Origin: Arbacia lixula
Lineage: Eukaryota > Echinodermata > Echinoidea > Arbacioida > Arbaciidae
DNA length: 64,000 nucleotides
Direction: 5' to 3'
NCBI GenBank assembly: GCA_963669155.1
Contig: OZ022583.1
Location: 10,053,370 to 10,117,369, forward strand
In this document: in pieces, positions 27,041 to 39,500 of the stretch
Position numbering within the stretch: position 1 is the stretch's first letter
Layout: each line of letters starts with the position of its first letter
Notes under the pieces: generated by a model
Told to the model about the DNA's origin: nothing
Databases searched by the model: none
The model's input: the letters and a program-made list of their open reading frames with translations, nothing else
Made by a program: the position numbers and the translations under genes

Positions 27041-27759
27041 AAATACTGCGATCTATCTGAAAAACATGACAGGTGATATCCATCAACTTTTCCCCCACAT
27101 TGAAGCAATGCCAGAACGTATACCAGCAAAACCATGAAGAAATTAATGACTAAAGTAATTTCTAAGGCGATTAGTACTGGTATGTCAGTATCATGAGATG
27201 TATAGCTAGTTTTCTCCTGGTGGAGCATGTGATAAATGCACGTAGCTTATTTATTACATGTACTTTGATCGTACACAAGACACAGCTCGAATCAGTCCGT
27301 TACTCACATGACTATCAACCTTGATAGGTCAGATCGAGGCATACGCCCTGACTTGCGCGTTAGGCTTTATAATAAAGGATTTGTTTTTCTTCACGAGATC
27401 TTCTTCACCTAACCGTCACATCTTTGGCTCTTTAATGAGCAGGATTGAGGCAGAGCTGGAAATTATTTCTTACTGGATAGCTGTAAAGGATTCCCACATG
27501 CAACAGGCTGTAGGACTAACCTACAATATATAGTTAAAGGAGAATTGCGACTTTTGTGCATCAATCAACTTGCGTTATCACCTGGAACAAAACCGTGTGT
27601 TGGCATTATCTTATCTTAGGTCTAGTTTAACTCTTAACCTGCCAGTGTCACGTCGCTGCTACGGAATTTACACCGCCACACTATAAAGCATAGGGTCGTC
27701 TGGCATAGAACGACTTAAGGTGGAATTCCAGTGTATAAGATTCAACTCAACCAAGCAAG

Positions 27760-29459
27760 ATGTGTAGTACCGAGACGTGCTCGCGATGCGACTTTGATCT
27801 GAGGTTCCCCAGTGACGTCATCAGGCCTATTGTAAGCATATTTACTCATACACTTTTTTGTACATTATTCATTTACCGTTGTATATAAACAAGCGGTGCA
27901 CAGAATTAAGGTGCTGTTCTGCTCTCAATTTCGTGATATTAAGAATCGTATGATTCTGATTATTAAGAAGTGAAAACAAGTGTATGATTAAATATCCAAA
28001 GGATATTGTATTGATGACATTTTCATGAAACGGGCACCAAGAAAATTTGACACCCTTCATAGGTCAGCTTTTATGCTTTTTGTTATACAATGTGCACATT
28101 TCGGCGTGATTTGACTTAATTTGAGGAATCAATAAAGTGTTAAATGTATTTTTTAACAAAGCATGAAAAACACTTGTTATAAACATCACCCGTCCACAAA
28201 GATCATTTTCTATTTTCATTAGAGTGGTCTTCATCGACAAGTTTAAATGTATTCTAAGCTTTTTTTTCTTTTCACGATACCAATTACTGACAAACTTGTC
28301 TATAAATACCACGCCAATTGAAATATAATAAGGTCTTAATGGACAATCACATGAAACTGCTCTCAGGGGATTTCAGTTAAGCGCTCCTTACATATTGCAA
28401 TGGTATGGCCTTTGTGCAGATGTTTAGCAATATAACTCTGTCGCATATGCTAACACAATTCTACAGTTGGTACAACGGCTTTTCTGGACAGGTTTGACTG
28501 TATTTCTCTATCTCATATGGGAACATCATACTGCAGTTGGGTATCTGTGCACAGTGGCCTCTGAACACAGGTCTGACTGTCTATTGCATAATTCAAACAT
28601 GATTATACAGTGTGTATTTATAGACAGTAGCCTTTGTACATAATATTCAACTGTATTTCTCTATCTCCTATACTAAAATAATATTACAGTGGATATTATA
28701 GACAGTACCCTTTGCATACCGTATTACTCTATCGCATATGCTAATTCTTCAGACCGTATTTATAGACAATGGCCTTGTACACATTTAACTGTCTTTAGGT
28801 CATAATGCCAACATAATTCTGCAGTATTAGTTTATAGAAATGGGTCTTTATACGAAGCTCTGACCGTCTTTCTCTATCGCATGCGCTAAACTAATACTAC
28901 AGTGCAGCACGCATTCCAACGTCGTGTACATCGTCTACCGTATCTTCGTGGCGGTCTACTTCATGGCTTTCCTCATCGTCCACCTCAGCAAGGAGATCTT
29001 CAGCGTGACGGGGCTAAAGATCTTCATCTACCTATCGGACTGGACACTCATCCTGGTCACGCTCTACCTCATCGTCGCTTTCCTCAACGCGATCGGTGAC
29101 TACGCCTACTACCGAAGAAATACTCGCCTGTACGGGACGGACGCTGCCATTAATAGTATATGTAAGAACTATATTCTTTTATTATTGAAAACTATTTAGA
29201 AAAGAGTATTCAGAAAAGGGGAAATGAAAAGAGGGAATATGATTGTTTGTGTTTATAACACTTACACAATAGCTTTAGTTTCCGGTGTTTAGACCGAAAA
29301 TAAATGACATGAAATGGAAGTACATGTAAAAGGAGATGAGAGTTGTGAACTAGTCACGAAGTAGCTGTGTAGAAAAAAGAATGAGAGGCAAAATGTGGTG
29401 AAAATAAAGTAAGGTTTGCAACTACCCGTAGGTTTCTTTCAATATCAGAAAGAGAGAGG

Positions 29460-29503
<44 letters not shown>

Positions 29504-30784
29504 CAGTCTCGACGTTTCGGGCAGAGTGCTCTGTACGTCACCCGGAGAATAACTCAAAGAAACTGTTGAGCGCGCCGGGTATTTATGGGACCCGAAGGGA
29601 TCCGAAGAAACCCGATGGTGTCCGAAACAAGCCAATATTTTCTGTTAGTTTTTTTGGGCGGGTGTCGGGCTGAGCAATGTCATTAACTCTTTGTGTGCCA
29701 GATAAAATGCGGCTCTGTGGATTATGTGTGTATCATTTCTGAAAAAACAAACAAACATATATGCCACTCAAGGGGTTCAGAGTTGAAGATGCTTTTGGCA
29801 TTAAAGACTTTATGGATTGGGATATTGCATGCACAATCAACATTCTTGCGTTCTGAATTATTGGCTACACATAATATTTTTGGTCCTGATTTGTCTTTAA
29901 GTGACATCTCACTAAATAAAAGTATTACACATGTAACAAGAATACTACTTCATGAAATACCATAAAACTGCCCCCCCCCCCCCCCATTTTATTTCAAATG
30001 GCATCTTTGTGCTTTTAGACGTTTAAATTTCAACCTGATTCGAATGCAAATCTGTCAAAAAACTGGGTGAGTTATTCTTGTTAACCACCAAGCTTGTCCG
30101 AGATTTATCCGAATCCGAGATTTCACAACTAATGCATTCAACGTGCATTCCACACATTGATAGTGAATCACTACTGGCATGTGAATGTACAGCTCGTTAT
30201 TTAGTACTTGTAGTCAGGAAGGAAGATATGAAATGATTTCTTGTTCACGATCATTCTCCAACACAGACCCGCCCATCCTGTACCGATTTCAGTGGTTTCT
30301 GTTTAACGTCTGTATCATCACGTCCATGCTCATCGCCGCTTCGTACTGGCCGACCGTGGGTTACGATCTCCCCCCGGACGAAATCCTCTTCAACTTCAAC
30401 ATCCACGCGCTCCCCACCATCGTCCTCGTGCTCGACCTCCTCATCACCGCCGTGCCCATTCGCTTCCTCCACGTCGTCTACGCGCTCGCTCTCGGCGGCG
30501 TGTACCTAGGCTTCGCCGCGATCTACTGGGCGGCGGGCGGCACGGACCCGGTCGGGCGCACCTACATCTACGGTATTCTTAATTTCGACGACCCGCGCGT
30601 TGTGCTGATTGTGGTAGCGGCGGAAGCGATAGGGGCGATCGTGTTCCAGTGGCTTCTTGCCGGGGTGACGCTATTGAGGAATCGCGTCACGCACGACTGC
30701 GGCTGTAACCCGAGAAGAGACGACCCGGAAGAGATTCCCCTGACGGATGCTGCCATTGACATAATGATGGTGTCATATTCTTAA
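27760..30784 (+). CDS. Rolling stone-like membrane protein D (Rost-D), 3 coding exons, 282 aa
   Basis: Coding exons are 27760-27831, 28903-29161 and 30267-30784 (phases 0 and 1; TAA stop). Exon 1 encodes only 24 residues, with Cys at 2, 7 and 10, and ends VIRPI before gtaagc; an in-frame stop precedes it. Exon 2 starts CSTHS and encodes two membrane segments with KIFIYLSDWTLILVTLYL. Exon 3 has RFQWFLFNVCIIT, HALPTIVLVLDLL, PIRFLHVVYALALGG and YWAAGGTDPVGRTYIYGIL, then a final membrane segment and a polar tail with Cys pairs (CGCN). It lacks the myristoylation-like start and Pro-rich stretch of B and C and is closer to A in N-terminal style. The family role is as for the other copies; the function is not known. 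Confidence 0.9.
28403..28902 (+). repeat. ~72-bp tandem array ending at the Rost-D exon 2 acceptor
   Basis: Seven degenerate units share GACTGTATTTCTCTATCGCA, then TATGCTAA, and most end in a C/T-rich stretch with TACAG or GCAG. AG dinucleotides at the unit ends lie at 28465, 28535, 28609, 28688, 28751, 28823 and finally the true acceptor at 28901-28902 (spacings 63-79). The last unit is the functional 3' splice site. Confidence 0.8.
29450..29500. repeat. (GA)n microsatellite
   Basis: About 25 GA dinucleotides in Rost-D intron 2. Confidence 0.95.
29686..29778. mobile_element. Short element, family F2
   Basis: The left end CTCTTTGTGTGCCAG follows TTAA. The right end is a diverged inverted copy (GCCACTCAAGGGG). 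Confidence 0.5.
29971..29985. repeat. Poly-C tract
   Basis: A run of 15 C in Rost-D intron 2. Confidence 0.95.
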
Positions 30785-30919
30785 TTCTATAATGTGATGC
30801 ACGTGTCATCAGTATACGTGTACCAACCTATCACTTTTAACTTCATATTCGTAATGTTTTTGTTTTATGCAAATATTGTTGTTGTTTTTTGTTCTGAATG
30901 CTTGCTGTTTAAGATTAAG

Positions 30920-30936
30920 AATAAAAAATAAATAAA
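30920..30936 (+). promoter_or_regulatory. Poly(A) signal cluster of Rost-D
   Basis: Three overlapping AATAAA hexamers (30920, 30927, 30931) lie about 140 bases after the Rost-D stop codon. Confidence 0.6.
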
Positions 30937-31049
30937 ATCACATGTTCATAATATACTCGGTAACATTGTCATAAATCATGAATATTGTACTATAATCTAC
31001 TTTTGAAGAAAAGTTGGCAAATGATATTGCTAAATAGCTTGTGTAAGGT

Positions 31050-31181
31050 GGGAGGAACACACGTGGGAGACCTCGCAAGATATGGGAGGAAACAATCAAA
31101 GCAGCCAGAAAAGTGCTGAACATTACCCACATTGACCCAAATGACAGGACAGTATGGAGGAGAGCCATATCAACGGTCTAA
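31050..31181 (+). pseudogene. LINE-type ORF C-terminal fragment
   Basis: A 43-codon frame ending in TAA encodes GRNTRGRPRKIWEE and then DRTVWRRAISTV. The RGRPxxxW ... DRxxWRR pattern is typical of the C-terminal end of non-LTR retrotransposon ORF2 proteins. A stop codon lies in frame just upstream at 31044-31046, so this is a truncated or frame-broken relic. Confidence 0.6.
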
Positions 31182-31356
31182 CCCCCAAAGTGGGAAAATC
31201 GGACCTTAAACGTTGATAATGATAGTACTATACTAACGTGTAATTGTACACTCAATGATTGATATGATTCTTTGTATAAGAACTACTTGATGAAAAATGT
31301 ATACAAGAACGAGCAATTCGACTGTCAAGTTTGGTTGGAATTGGAGTATTGGATTA

Positions 31357-31377
31357 GGGGGGGGGGGGGGGGGGGGG
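31357..31377. repeat. Poly-G tract
   Basis: About 21 consecutive G. Confidence 0.95.
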
Positions 31378-32453
31378 CATCCAGGGAATGGGGAGTGGGG
31401 TCACAACAATTATAAAGTATGAGCTTTGCCTCTCCCACCCTCCAATATCCACCATTCCTCCCTTCCAGGACCGTAATGCACATTTCTTTGTAATAATAAT
31501 AATAATAAAAACATCTATGTAACCTCACCTACTAAATGAAAAAAAAAAGAAGATTACTATTTGGGGGCTGAAGAGTTAGTGTAGAGTATATAATGAAGGA
31601 ATGGTGTACATGTATAAATAAATAAATAAAATGTGTATAAAACATTTGCCGACTCATTGCTATGTGTCATATTGTTTAACAGTGCAGAACAAAGAGTAAT
31701 GAGAAAGTTAATGTGAATCATTTCATTTCATATGTTCATAAGAAAATCTTTATTTTTGCAGTATACATAATCCTAGTAAGGAAAATCAGCATTATAAAAG
31801 GCTCATCGCTTTGTTGATGTACTAGTATGACATCAGAAGCGCAGGAAATGACATAGATATTTTCAAAATTACAGATATCAAATAATAAAACTATTAGCTA
31901 TAATAATGCATTCCACAAAGCAATGAATACATGTGATATGAATAAGAAATTGTCATTGAGGTCAAAGTTAAGACTGAGCAATACCATAATTTGATATCGT
32001 TAATATCCCTCACTTTAAGTTAATTAATCGTTCTTACATACTCTAGAGAGCATTACTTGATAGATGTAATAAATTAACAAACAAAAAAAAGATACATGAA
32101 AATACTGCTTAAATGGCAATGCGGAAGTGAAAATATGCATGATACTGGACAACTCCTGGACGCATACTGATGAAGTTCTATAAGTTGACATTAATACCGC
32201 CCATTGGACACCTGATTTTCAACCAAGCAAGCAATCAAAATGTACCCCTAGCATGAGTGAAGTTACTTGGTTTCACAAAAAAATGTATTTAGTGTTGAAT
32301 CATACTTTCTTCCACACTAACCACTTTACTTGGGGGTTATTATTATCCCCAAAAATTTCTTATTGTAGTATTTCCTGTTTTCCTCAGCCAGGCGGAAAAC
32401 CTCTTAATCAGTATTTAGTATCAAACAGGTATTACAAGTTCCACACCTTTTAA

Positions 32454-32905
32454 AGGGATACTCCACTTTAATATTAAGTTGCTTTCAATAAAAGCAGAAA
32501 CATATTAGTACAGGTTTGAAGAAAATTAGTCAAAGGATAAGAAATTTTGTGATGTCATGCACGAGGTGGTGTCCCATGTTGTGAGCTGCATAAATCGCTC
32601 TTTTTCTATTGTTGGTGAAGGATCATTTTCTTTCATAGAGGTATGTGGGTGAATACATGTTTCTAATGATATATCAAATGCATAGTTAAAATGATGCACA
32701 TATCCTTTTAAGAAAATTAACATTTTCAAAAAATTAGTACACAATATATGCTAAAGCATCTCACACCCGACATCAGAAAATAAAAAATTCTAATTATCAT
32801 AAATATCTTGTCCCTTGACAGATTTGTACCAAACCTTAACTAATATGTTTCGTTCATGTTTCTGCTTTTATTAAAACCAGCTTAATTTCAGGATGTATTA
32901 TCCCT
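32454..32905. mobile_element. Foldback element, family F1
   Basis: It is flanked by TTAA on both sides. Its ends are AGGGATACTCCACTTT and the inverted GGATGTATTATCCCT. Both arms are recognisable, with some divergence and damaged TGACGTCA blocks. Confidence 0.8.
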
Positions 32906-33034
32906 TTAATGATGTAGTATTTAAGCACACTGTGTATCCTGTCCCACTATATACTGGCCAACCCTGGTTAGCTAAGGATACCAAGGTGAGAGTTTCAAGA
33001 AGAGACTCACCCTGTTACTGACCTGGGAACTTAA

Positions 33035-33507
33035 AGGAATAGTTCGCCCTGAAATTGAGAAGAAACACAAAAGAAACATTAATGAAGGTTTGATGGAAAT
33101 CCGTCAAAGGATAAGAAAGTTATGATCTTTTTTTATTTTGTGATGTCACCTGCGAGGTGCTCTCCCATACATTGTGTACAATTTTTGTAGAAAATGTCAA
33201 TTTTCTCAAAAGGATATGCATCTTTTTACTTGTGCATTGGATACACTTTTGGAAACAAATTTTTACACAAATAACTCTATGAAGAAAAAAAGAATCCTTC
33301 ATTAAAACAGAAAGAGAGCAATTTATAGAATCATACAGCACACAACATATGGGAGAGCACCTAGCATGTGACATCACAACATTTAAATTTCAAAAGATCA
33401 TAACTTTCTCATCCTTTGACCGGATTTTCGTCAAACCTTCATTAATATGTTTCTTTCATATTTCTGTTTTTATTGGAACCAACTTCAATTCAGGATGGAC
33501 TATCCCT
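33035..33507. mobile_element. Foldback element, family F1
   Basis: It is flanked by TTAA on both sides. Its ends are AGGAATAGTTCGCCCTG and the inverted CAGGATGGACTATCCCT. It lies only about 125 bases from the previous copy in the same orientation. Confidence 0.85.
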
Positions 33508-33739
33508 TTAACAGCAAAGGTTCATGCCTGCAAACTGGTATCAAGTGACTGAAGATACATGGAGTGGGTCGGTTCCCCTTGCTCTATTTGATGGCCATAC
33601 CAGTACAAATATAACTCGTCTTTTCCTCACTTAAACACAGGGTTGCCTTTTGCAGGGGTGAGAGTTAGCATTATACTGGACAAAACCTGGACACATACCA
33701 ATAAAGTTCTATCAAGTGTAATAAAAATAATAAATTATC

Positions 33740-33897
33740 TCTCTCTTCACTTTTTCCTTTCCTTTCTTCACCACATAAGTGGGTCAATTATCCTGAAAGA
33801 ATACAACCACATGGTGTTACCCAAAGTTTAACCATATTCTAAATAGTTTTAATTAGTACACTCTCACCATGGAAACGTGCAAAGTACATTTAAACAA
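33740..33897. repeat. Dispersed repeat F5, copy 1
   Basis: About 155 bp (landmarks AAGTGGGTCAATTATC, GAATACAACCACATGG, ACACTCTCACCATGGAAAC) recurs in the same orientation at about 50686-50840. It has no ORF or obvious termini. Confidence 0.75.
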
Positions 33898-35572
33898 CTA
33901 TAAGTTGATATTTTAGACAGGGTAGCCCTTTTGCAGGTCAACAAAATTAAATTTTGTAAATACCACGAAGAGGGGAGCAAAATACTGTATAAGAACTTCC
34001 CTCACAATAATACAATTGGAAAATGACTTTGAGGAGAATTCTAATGATTGCAAGATTTTGAGTAGGTGTCTGTCGCCTACAGACCCAGGACTGATGTAGT
34101 CTTTATGTACAGGTTACTTTAACACAGGTTTGAATGAAAAATGCTATTTCAGGGAAACAACCAATGCGATCTTTATAGGAAGGTGGTCACTAAAGCAGGT
34201 TTCACTGTACAATAGTCACTACAGGTAATTTAGTTTTTTTTTTATGTTTTTTTTTTAAAGCATGACAAAGATCTATTATAATCTGTATAACGATCCTCAC
34301 AATTGATTGTTATCATTTATAGCTGAAACCCTCATAAAGATGTTTGATAAATGATCATATGGCCTAGTTATGCTCTGTTAACTGTTACTACATAGGCAGA
34401 ATTGAATTTAATATTCCACCATAAAACTGCCGCAATTCGCCTGCTTAGGCTGTCAAAAAATATGTCTCCACCTCAGTGTTAGCTTTACCTGGTTTGAAAT
34501 TATAATATTCTATACTCAGAAATCTTGGTTGTTTTAGTGATCTGTCTCCCATGAAAAAAAAGGACGATGAATATATTTCAAATAAATAGCAAAGGTAGTT
34601 CACATAATCAAATCAAATATGTTCAGTATGTCCAAGTCTTTGCACATGGAACAACCACATGTGCGGCTAGGTGCAACACTAACATGCATATATCTTGTTG
34701 TTGATTGCATTTAGATTTCATTTTCCCCCTCAATATTGAATGTTTTTTGTTGTGCAAATATATCAATGGAAATATACATTTTTAGTACTCAAACAAGGAG
34801 TATTCTTGTTTTGTAATAATGAAAGAAGAGTAAATTAGGGATTATGGACAATCATCATCTCCAACATAGAATTTTTTGTTGCCAACTCTAATTGTCACAT
34901 TAAGTCTCACACAATAGAAACTCTTTGACTTTGCAGCCATGCATGTGCAGATTTTTTATGGATATCGTCATTATCCCTGCACACATCGCAAAAACAGACA
35001 ATATCCAGTGTATTTCAAGGGCATATGTAAAAGTGGCAATATTCTAGGGTCAGCAATTACAATGCTCCATATCGGAAATAACTATAAAATATCATTGTAT
35101 GCAATGATATTAGCTTTTCAGCAGAATTTGTTGACCTGTATAGTTCTGGTCTTGTAGTCCGGCACATAGTGATTTGCGTCGGTGTAAGGAACCATTCTTT
35201 TAGTCAAGAAAGTTCTTGGTTCTACTATACAGGGGGTGTAGTTATCTTCTGAAATATCTTGTACTCACTATGCATCTTACAGTATAGTAGCAAATATGGG
35301 ACAAATTTCTATGGGAAAGGGGGTTACCAGGAAAGTGTTGATGGAAGTGAGATTGCTTGCACTTACATACTACTATAATAGGAGTGCCCAATTCATCCGG
35401 AAAAAGTTGGAGCGCCACATGTTGTGATATTTTATAGTTATTTGTGATATTGAAAATGGTTTGCACATTTAATTTCCCTTAAATAAGATTAGTTCGATTT
35501 TACTTGAGCAGTTCCCAAGCTGATTTTATTCACTCCTTATTCTAGGTTGGTTCTCCTGGAACAATGGAAGAC

Positions 35573-35860
35573 AAATGTATCTTTTCTCCAAATAACATTT
35601 CAACCCTCTCATTACTATTGGCATGGGAGTATGTAGTAAGTTAACACATTTTTCAACGCTTGGTACTCAGAAGGTTAACCTGTTTAGTCCCATAGGCATA
35701 TAATGGAGTTGTTATTCAAATGGGATTAAATGTATCTTTTCTCCAAATAACTGTTCAAACCTTTCACTACTATTGGCACAAAAGTGTGTACAAAATCAAT
35801 CCAACTTTCAATACGTGGTACTGAGAGTGTTAACCTGTTCAGTCCCTTAGGCAAGGAAGT
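35573..35860. repeat. 155-bp tandem duplication
   Basis: Two direct copies start with AAATGTATCTTTTCTCCAAA at about 35573 and 35728. Both pass through CACTACTATTGGCA-like sequence and end near GTTAACCTGTT-AGTCCC. Confidence 0.8.
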
Positions 35861-36067
35861 GAGTCGTTATTCCTGTGGGTTTTTCAGTGCTTGGTTATAA
35901 GAGGGCCAAGCTGTCTGAAACAGCTCTAGTTGTTAGAATAACACTTCTCTGTGTGACTTTGCTGTTCAGTCACGTCTGTACTCTGCACGATAAGTTCCCG
36001 CCGCCCAGGTTTCTTCATCAACAGGGCATTCCTGAGTTGGCCGTGGTCTGCTACTTATTGTAGCTCA

Positions 36068-36160
36068 CCCTGCCACTTAGATGTTGTAGTAATTGTTGCT
36101 GCAACTGATCTTGTAGTTGTTGCTGCCACTGATGTTGTAGTTGCTGCTTCTGTTGCTCAA
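36068..36160 (-). repeat. CAA/CAG-rich tract in the presumed NLE1 3' UTR
   Basis: Imperfect CAA/CAG triplets on the minus strand open a Gln-rich frame (QQLQHQWQQQLQDQLQQQ). It lies beyond the NLE1 stop codon and is not joined to any recognisable domain. Confidence 0.6.
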
Positions 36161-36261
36161 ATAGTGGCATGGGCCAACTCTCACCTTCCACATGTGTTTG
36201 CAATGAGGCTACACAGGTTCTACCGCAATGGTAAAAACAAAAAGTCTCTGGGTAGTTCCTC

Positions 36262-36504
36262 TTACCTTCTCCATCTGCAAATGAAAGGGGAGATAATGTA
36301 TGGAATGGGGACATAAGAAAAAACAAAATGAGCAATTCAGTTTCAATTCCTATTCAATCAAGCAAAATAAAAATACACTCAAAACAATACAAATAAATTG
36401 TTCAAACTCAGTTTTTGTCTATCTATCTATCTATTGACCTATCTATCTATCTATGTATCTATCTATGTATCTATCTATCTATTGACCTACTTATCTATCT
36501 ATCA

Positions 36505-36563
<59 letters not shown>

Positions 36564-39500
36564 ACCTTTCCTCTTGTATCCATCTCCCCCTTCCCACTGC
36601 CTCCCCATTTATCTTTTCTTCTCTCAAATACTCACATTTTAAGGACCTTGTCCTTTCCTCCACTAGCCACCCTCTGTCCATCTGCGCTCCAGTCCACTGC
36701 ATAGACCTCGTCCGCATGCCCCGGTAAGTCACCCAGGATCTTGCCCCCCTTCACGTCCCACACCTTCAGGGTGCTGTCCGCACTGCCGCTGACCACCAGC
36801 CGGCTGTCTGATGACCACGACACCTTGAGGGTCAAGCACATAAATGATAATGAAACCTACACTCCCCTGAGAGATAAAAAAAAGGGTTTGTTTTTGACAA
36901 AATGAATCTTTCTATATTGCTGACCACTGGCCGGTTGTCTGATGACCACGACACCTTGAGGGTCAAGCAAATGATAATCAAACCTACCGTAAATTTCGGC
37001 GTACAAGACGCAACGGCGGATAAGACGCATCCCGACTTTAAGCACGCAATTTGAAAAAAAAAAAAAAATCGGGTCCGTATAAAGTTTCAACACATATACA
37101 CATGTATGGGACTATATATACAGTCAACAACAAAATAAATGGCTTTGATAGCCTGGACACAATTGATGTACCAGTAATACGATCTCAATCACATCGCCAG
37201 CATACTTAACCCGAACTAAAAAAGCCCCAGGAGTAGTATTTGTCCGCGAGACAACTCAAAGAAACCGCTGATCAAATGGCTTAAACTAGAAAACTCCGTT
37301 TGATGGAGACTGCGATTGATTCTATTATCAGCTCTGGCCACAAGCTGGCGCTAGTACACAAAGATCGTTCTTTGTCATAGAGTGTCTCAATGTAGCTCTA
37401 TGTTCTTTGTGTACTAGCGCCAGCTTGTGGCCAGAGCTGATAACAGAATCAATCGCAGTCTCCATCAAACGGAGTTTTCTAGTTTAAGCCTTTTGATCAG
37501 CGGTTTCTTTGAGTTGTCTCGTGGATAAATACTACTCCTGGGGATTTTTTAGTTCCAGTTAAGTATGCTGGTGATGTGATTGAGATCGTATTACCGGTAC
37601 AACAATTGTATCGGGCTATCAAAGCCATCCACTTTTTTTAATGTCACACAATGCATAGTCCCATACAGGTGTATACGTGTTGGTTTGAAAGACCTGATTT
37701 TTGCTAACGCCGTGTATAAGACGCACCTGGACTTTGGCGTGATTTTCAAGGGAAGAAACATGCGTCTTATACACCGAAAAATACGGTACACTCCCCTGAG
37801 AGAGAAAAAAAAGTGTTTTTTTTGACAAAATGAACCTTTCTATATTGCTGACCACTAGCTAGCTGTCAGATGACCAGGACATCTTAAAGGTCAAGCAGGC
37901 AAATATAACTGAACCGGCCACACTCATCCAGAGGAGGGAGAATGAGAGCAAGGAGGGAAATATGCCTCTCCTTTCATGATTATAGCTTCGGTTGCTTTGA
38001 AGTAATAATCTGCTGTAAAAGTGAGTTAGAATACTTATCGATATTTAATGGAGAACCATAGATGGATATATTACCAATAATCGTTGTTTATTACAGTATT
38101 ATGTGCCTTTCATGAGCCTACATAATTAGAGTCAGAACTGCTATATAGTGACATGACGTAAAACTGCTGACTTGAAGATATCATCATACCTGATAGACTT
38201 TGCTGACATGTCCTCTAAATGTTGAGATGAATCTGCAGAATAAAGAAAATAGGACAATCTTAGTCCATTGACAGACAGAGACACACATAAACATATATTA
38301 CTAATAACATTTACAAAATAAACATTTACTACTAATAAAATTCACAACATAATTGCGCTATCTTCATAAAGATCGACCAAGGATTATATTGGGCTTTTAA
38401 TTGCTTGACTGTGTATTATATGTTATGTATAGTACTACATTAGAGATAACATGAATATCAGCAACCTGTATTTTTCCACAGGTTGGTTCAAATCGTATCG
38501 CCTAGATACGTAGGAGCTATATTCATGATACCTCACTAAGCCTAGTTAGTTACTGAAATGCATGCAGCTTGCATGCATTTCTGGTAACCAACTTGGCTAG
38601 TAAGGTTTCATCACTACTGCCCCAGCATTATTTTAACTTTTGTAGAGAGTTTTCTTCACTGATGTTTTATTTATTGTGAGTCAAAACAGGCAGAATGTTC
38701 ACTTACTACATATACAAAGAAATTCTTGCAAGCTATACCATAACCATTGATGACAGAAAAGTCAAGGCCATATAAAGCTTTAGTAAGCATGGATTTGCTC
38801 CTCTGCCATTTATGCTCTCTTGATAAATTTGTCACACAGAACTTTGGGAATGAAAACAAGCATAGTTTTAAATCGAGTTCCGAGGGAGATATCTTTGCTG
38901 ATATTTTTTTGTGAGTCAAAAACAAACAGAATTTTTAATTACTAAACAGAAAAATATTTAAACATTCTTGCAAGATATGAAAGAATCATTAATGTAAGTA
39001 TAGTTAAGGCCCCATAAATTCAGCTTGAGTAACCATGGATTTGCCCTTCTGCCAATTATACTCTCTTGATAAACTTGTCATACTGTACTTAGCGAGAAAG
39101 CGTGCGGGTCAACTTACTTGCCAGTTCGTCCATTCCAGAGCTTGACTGACTTGTCGAACGACGCGCTGGCCACAAGCCTGGTGTCTGGAGAGAAGGCTAC
39201 CTCGTTAATCAGCTGCATGTGACCTGTCATCCTGGCGACCGACTTCTTCTCCTCCTCAGGTCGCCATAGAAACAGAGTGAAATCATCGGACCCGGTGACC
39301 AACCTCTCTGATTCAGTCCCCTATCAAAGATGAAAGCATTGCAATCAGAATTGACAGATGACAGCAAAAGATGACACCACAGATGACACAAATTTGCCTA
39401 CAACGGGAAATGTGATGTCACCTTGTACAAAGCCAATTATCGGGTCCTACAATTCAGCTGGTCGCAATGTTGTAGGACTGATCACATCAGATTGACTGCG

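Larger units (their letters stand above)
25153..27759. other. Rost-C to Rost-D intergenic region
   Basis: No gene is supported. It holds an F1 foldback, two GT microsatellites and an F4-like element. An in-frame TAA at 27736-27738 lies upstream of the Rost-D start. Confidence 0.5.
30937..36261. other. Rost-D to NLE1 intergenic region (convergent)
   Basis: No complete gene is supported. It holds a LINE tail fragment, a poly-G tract, two adjacent F1 foldbacks, a dispersed ~160-bp repeat and a 155-bp tandem duplication. The part nearest 36262 should be the NLE1 3' UTR, including a CAA/CAG-rich stretch. Confidence 0.5.

Noticed and set aside
28403-28902. CRISPR-like spaced repeat
   Set aside because: The units are degenerate throughout, with no distinct spacers, and the context is a eukaryotic intron.
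36051-36335. Gln-rich minus-strand ORF
   Set aside because: It overlaps the NLE1 terminal exon in another frame and lies in the presumed 3' UTR; the Gln run is a CAA/CAG repeat.
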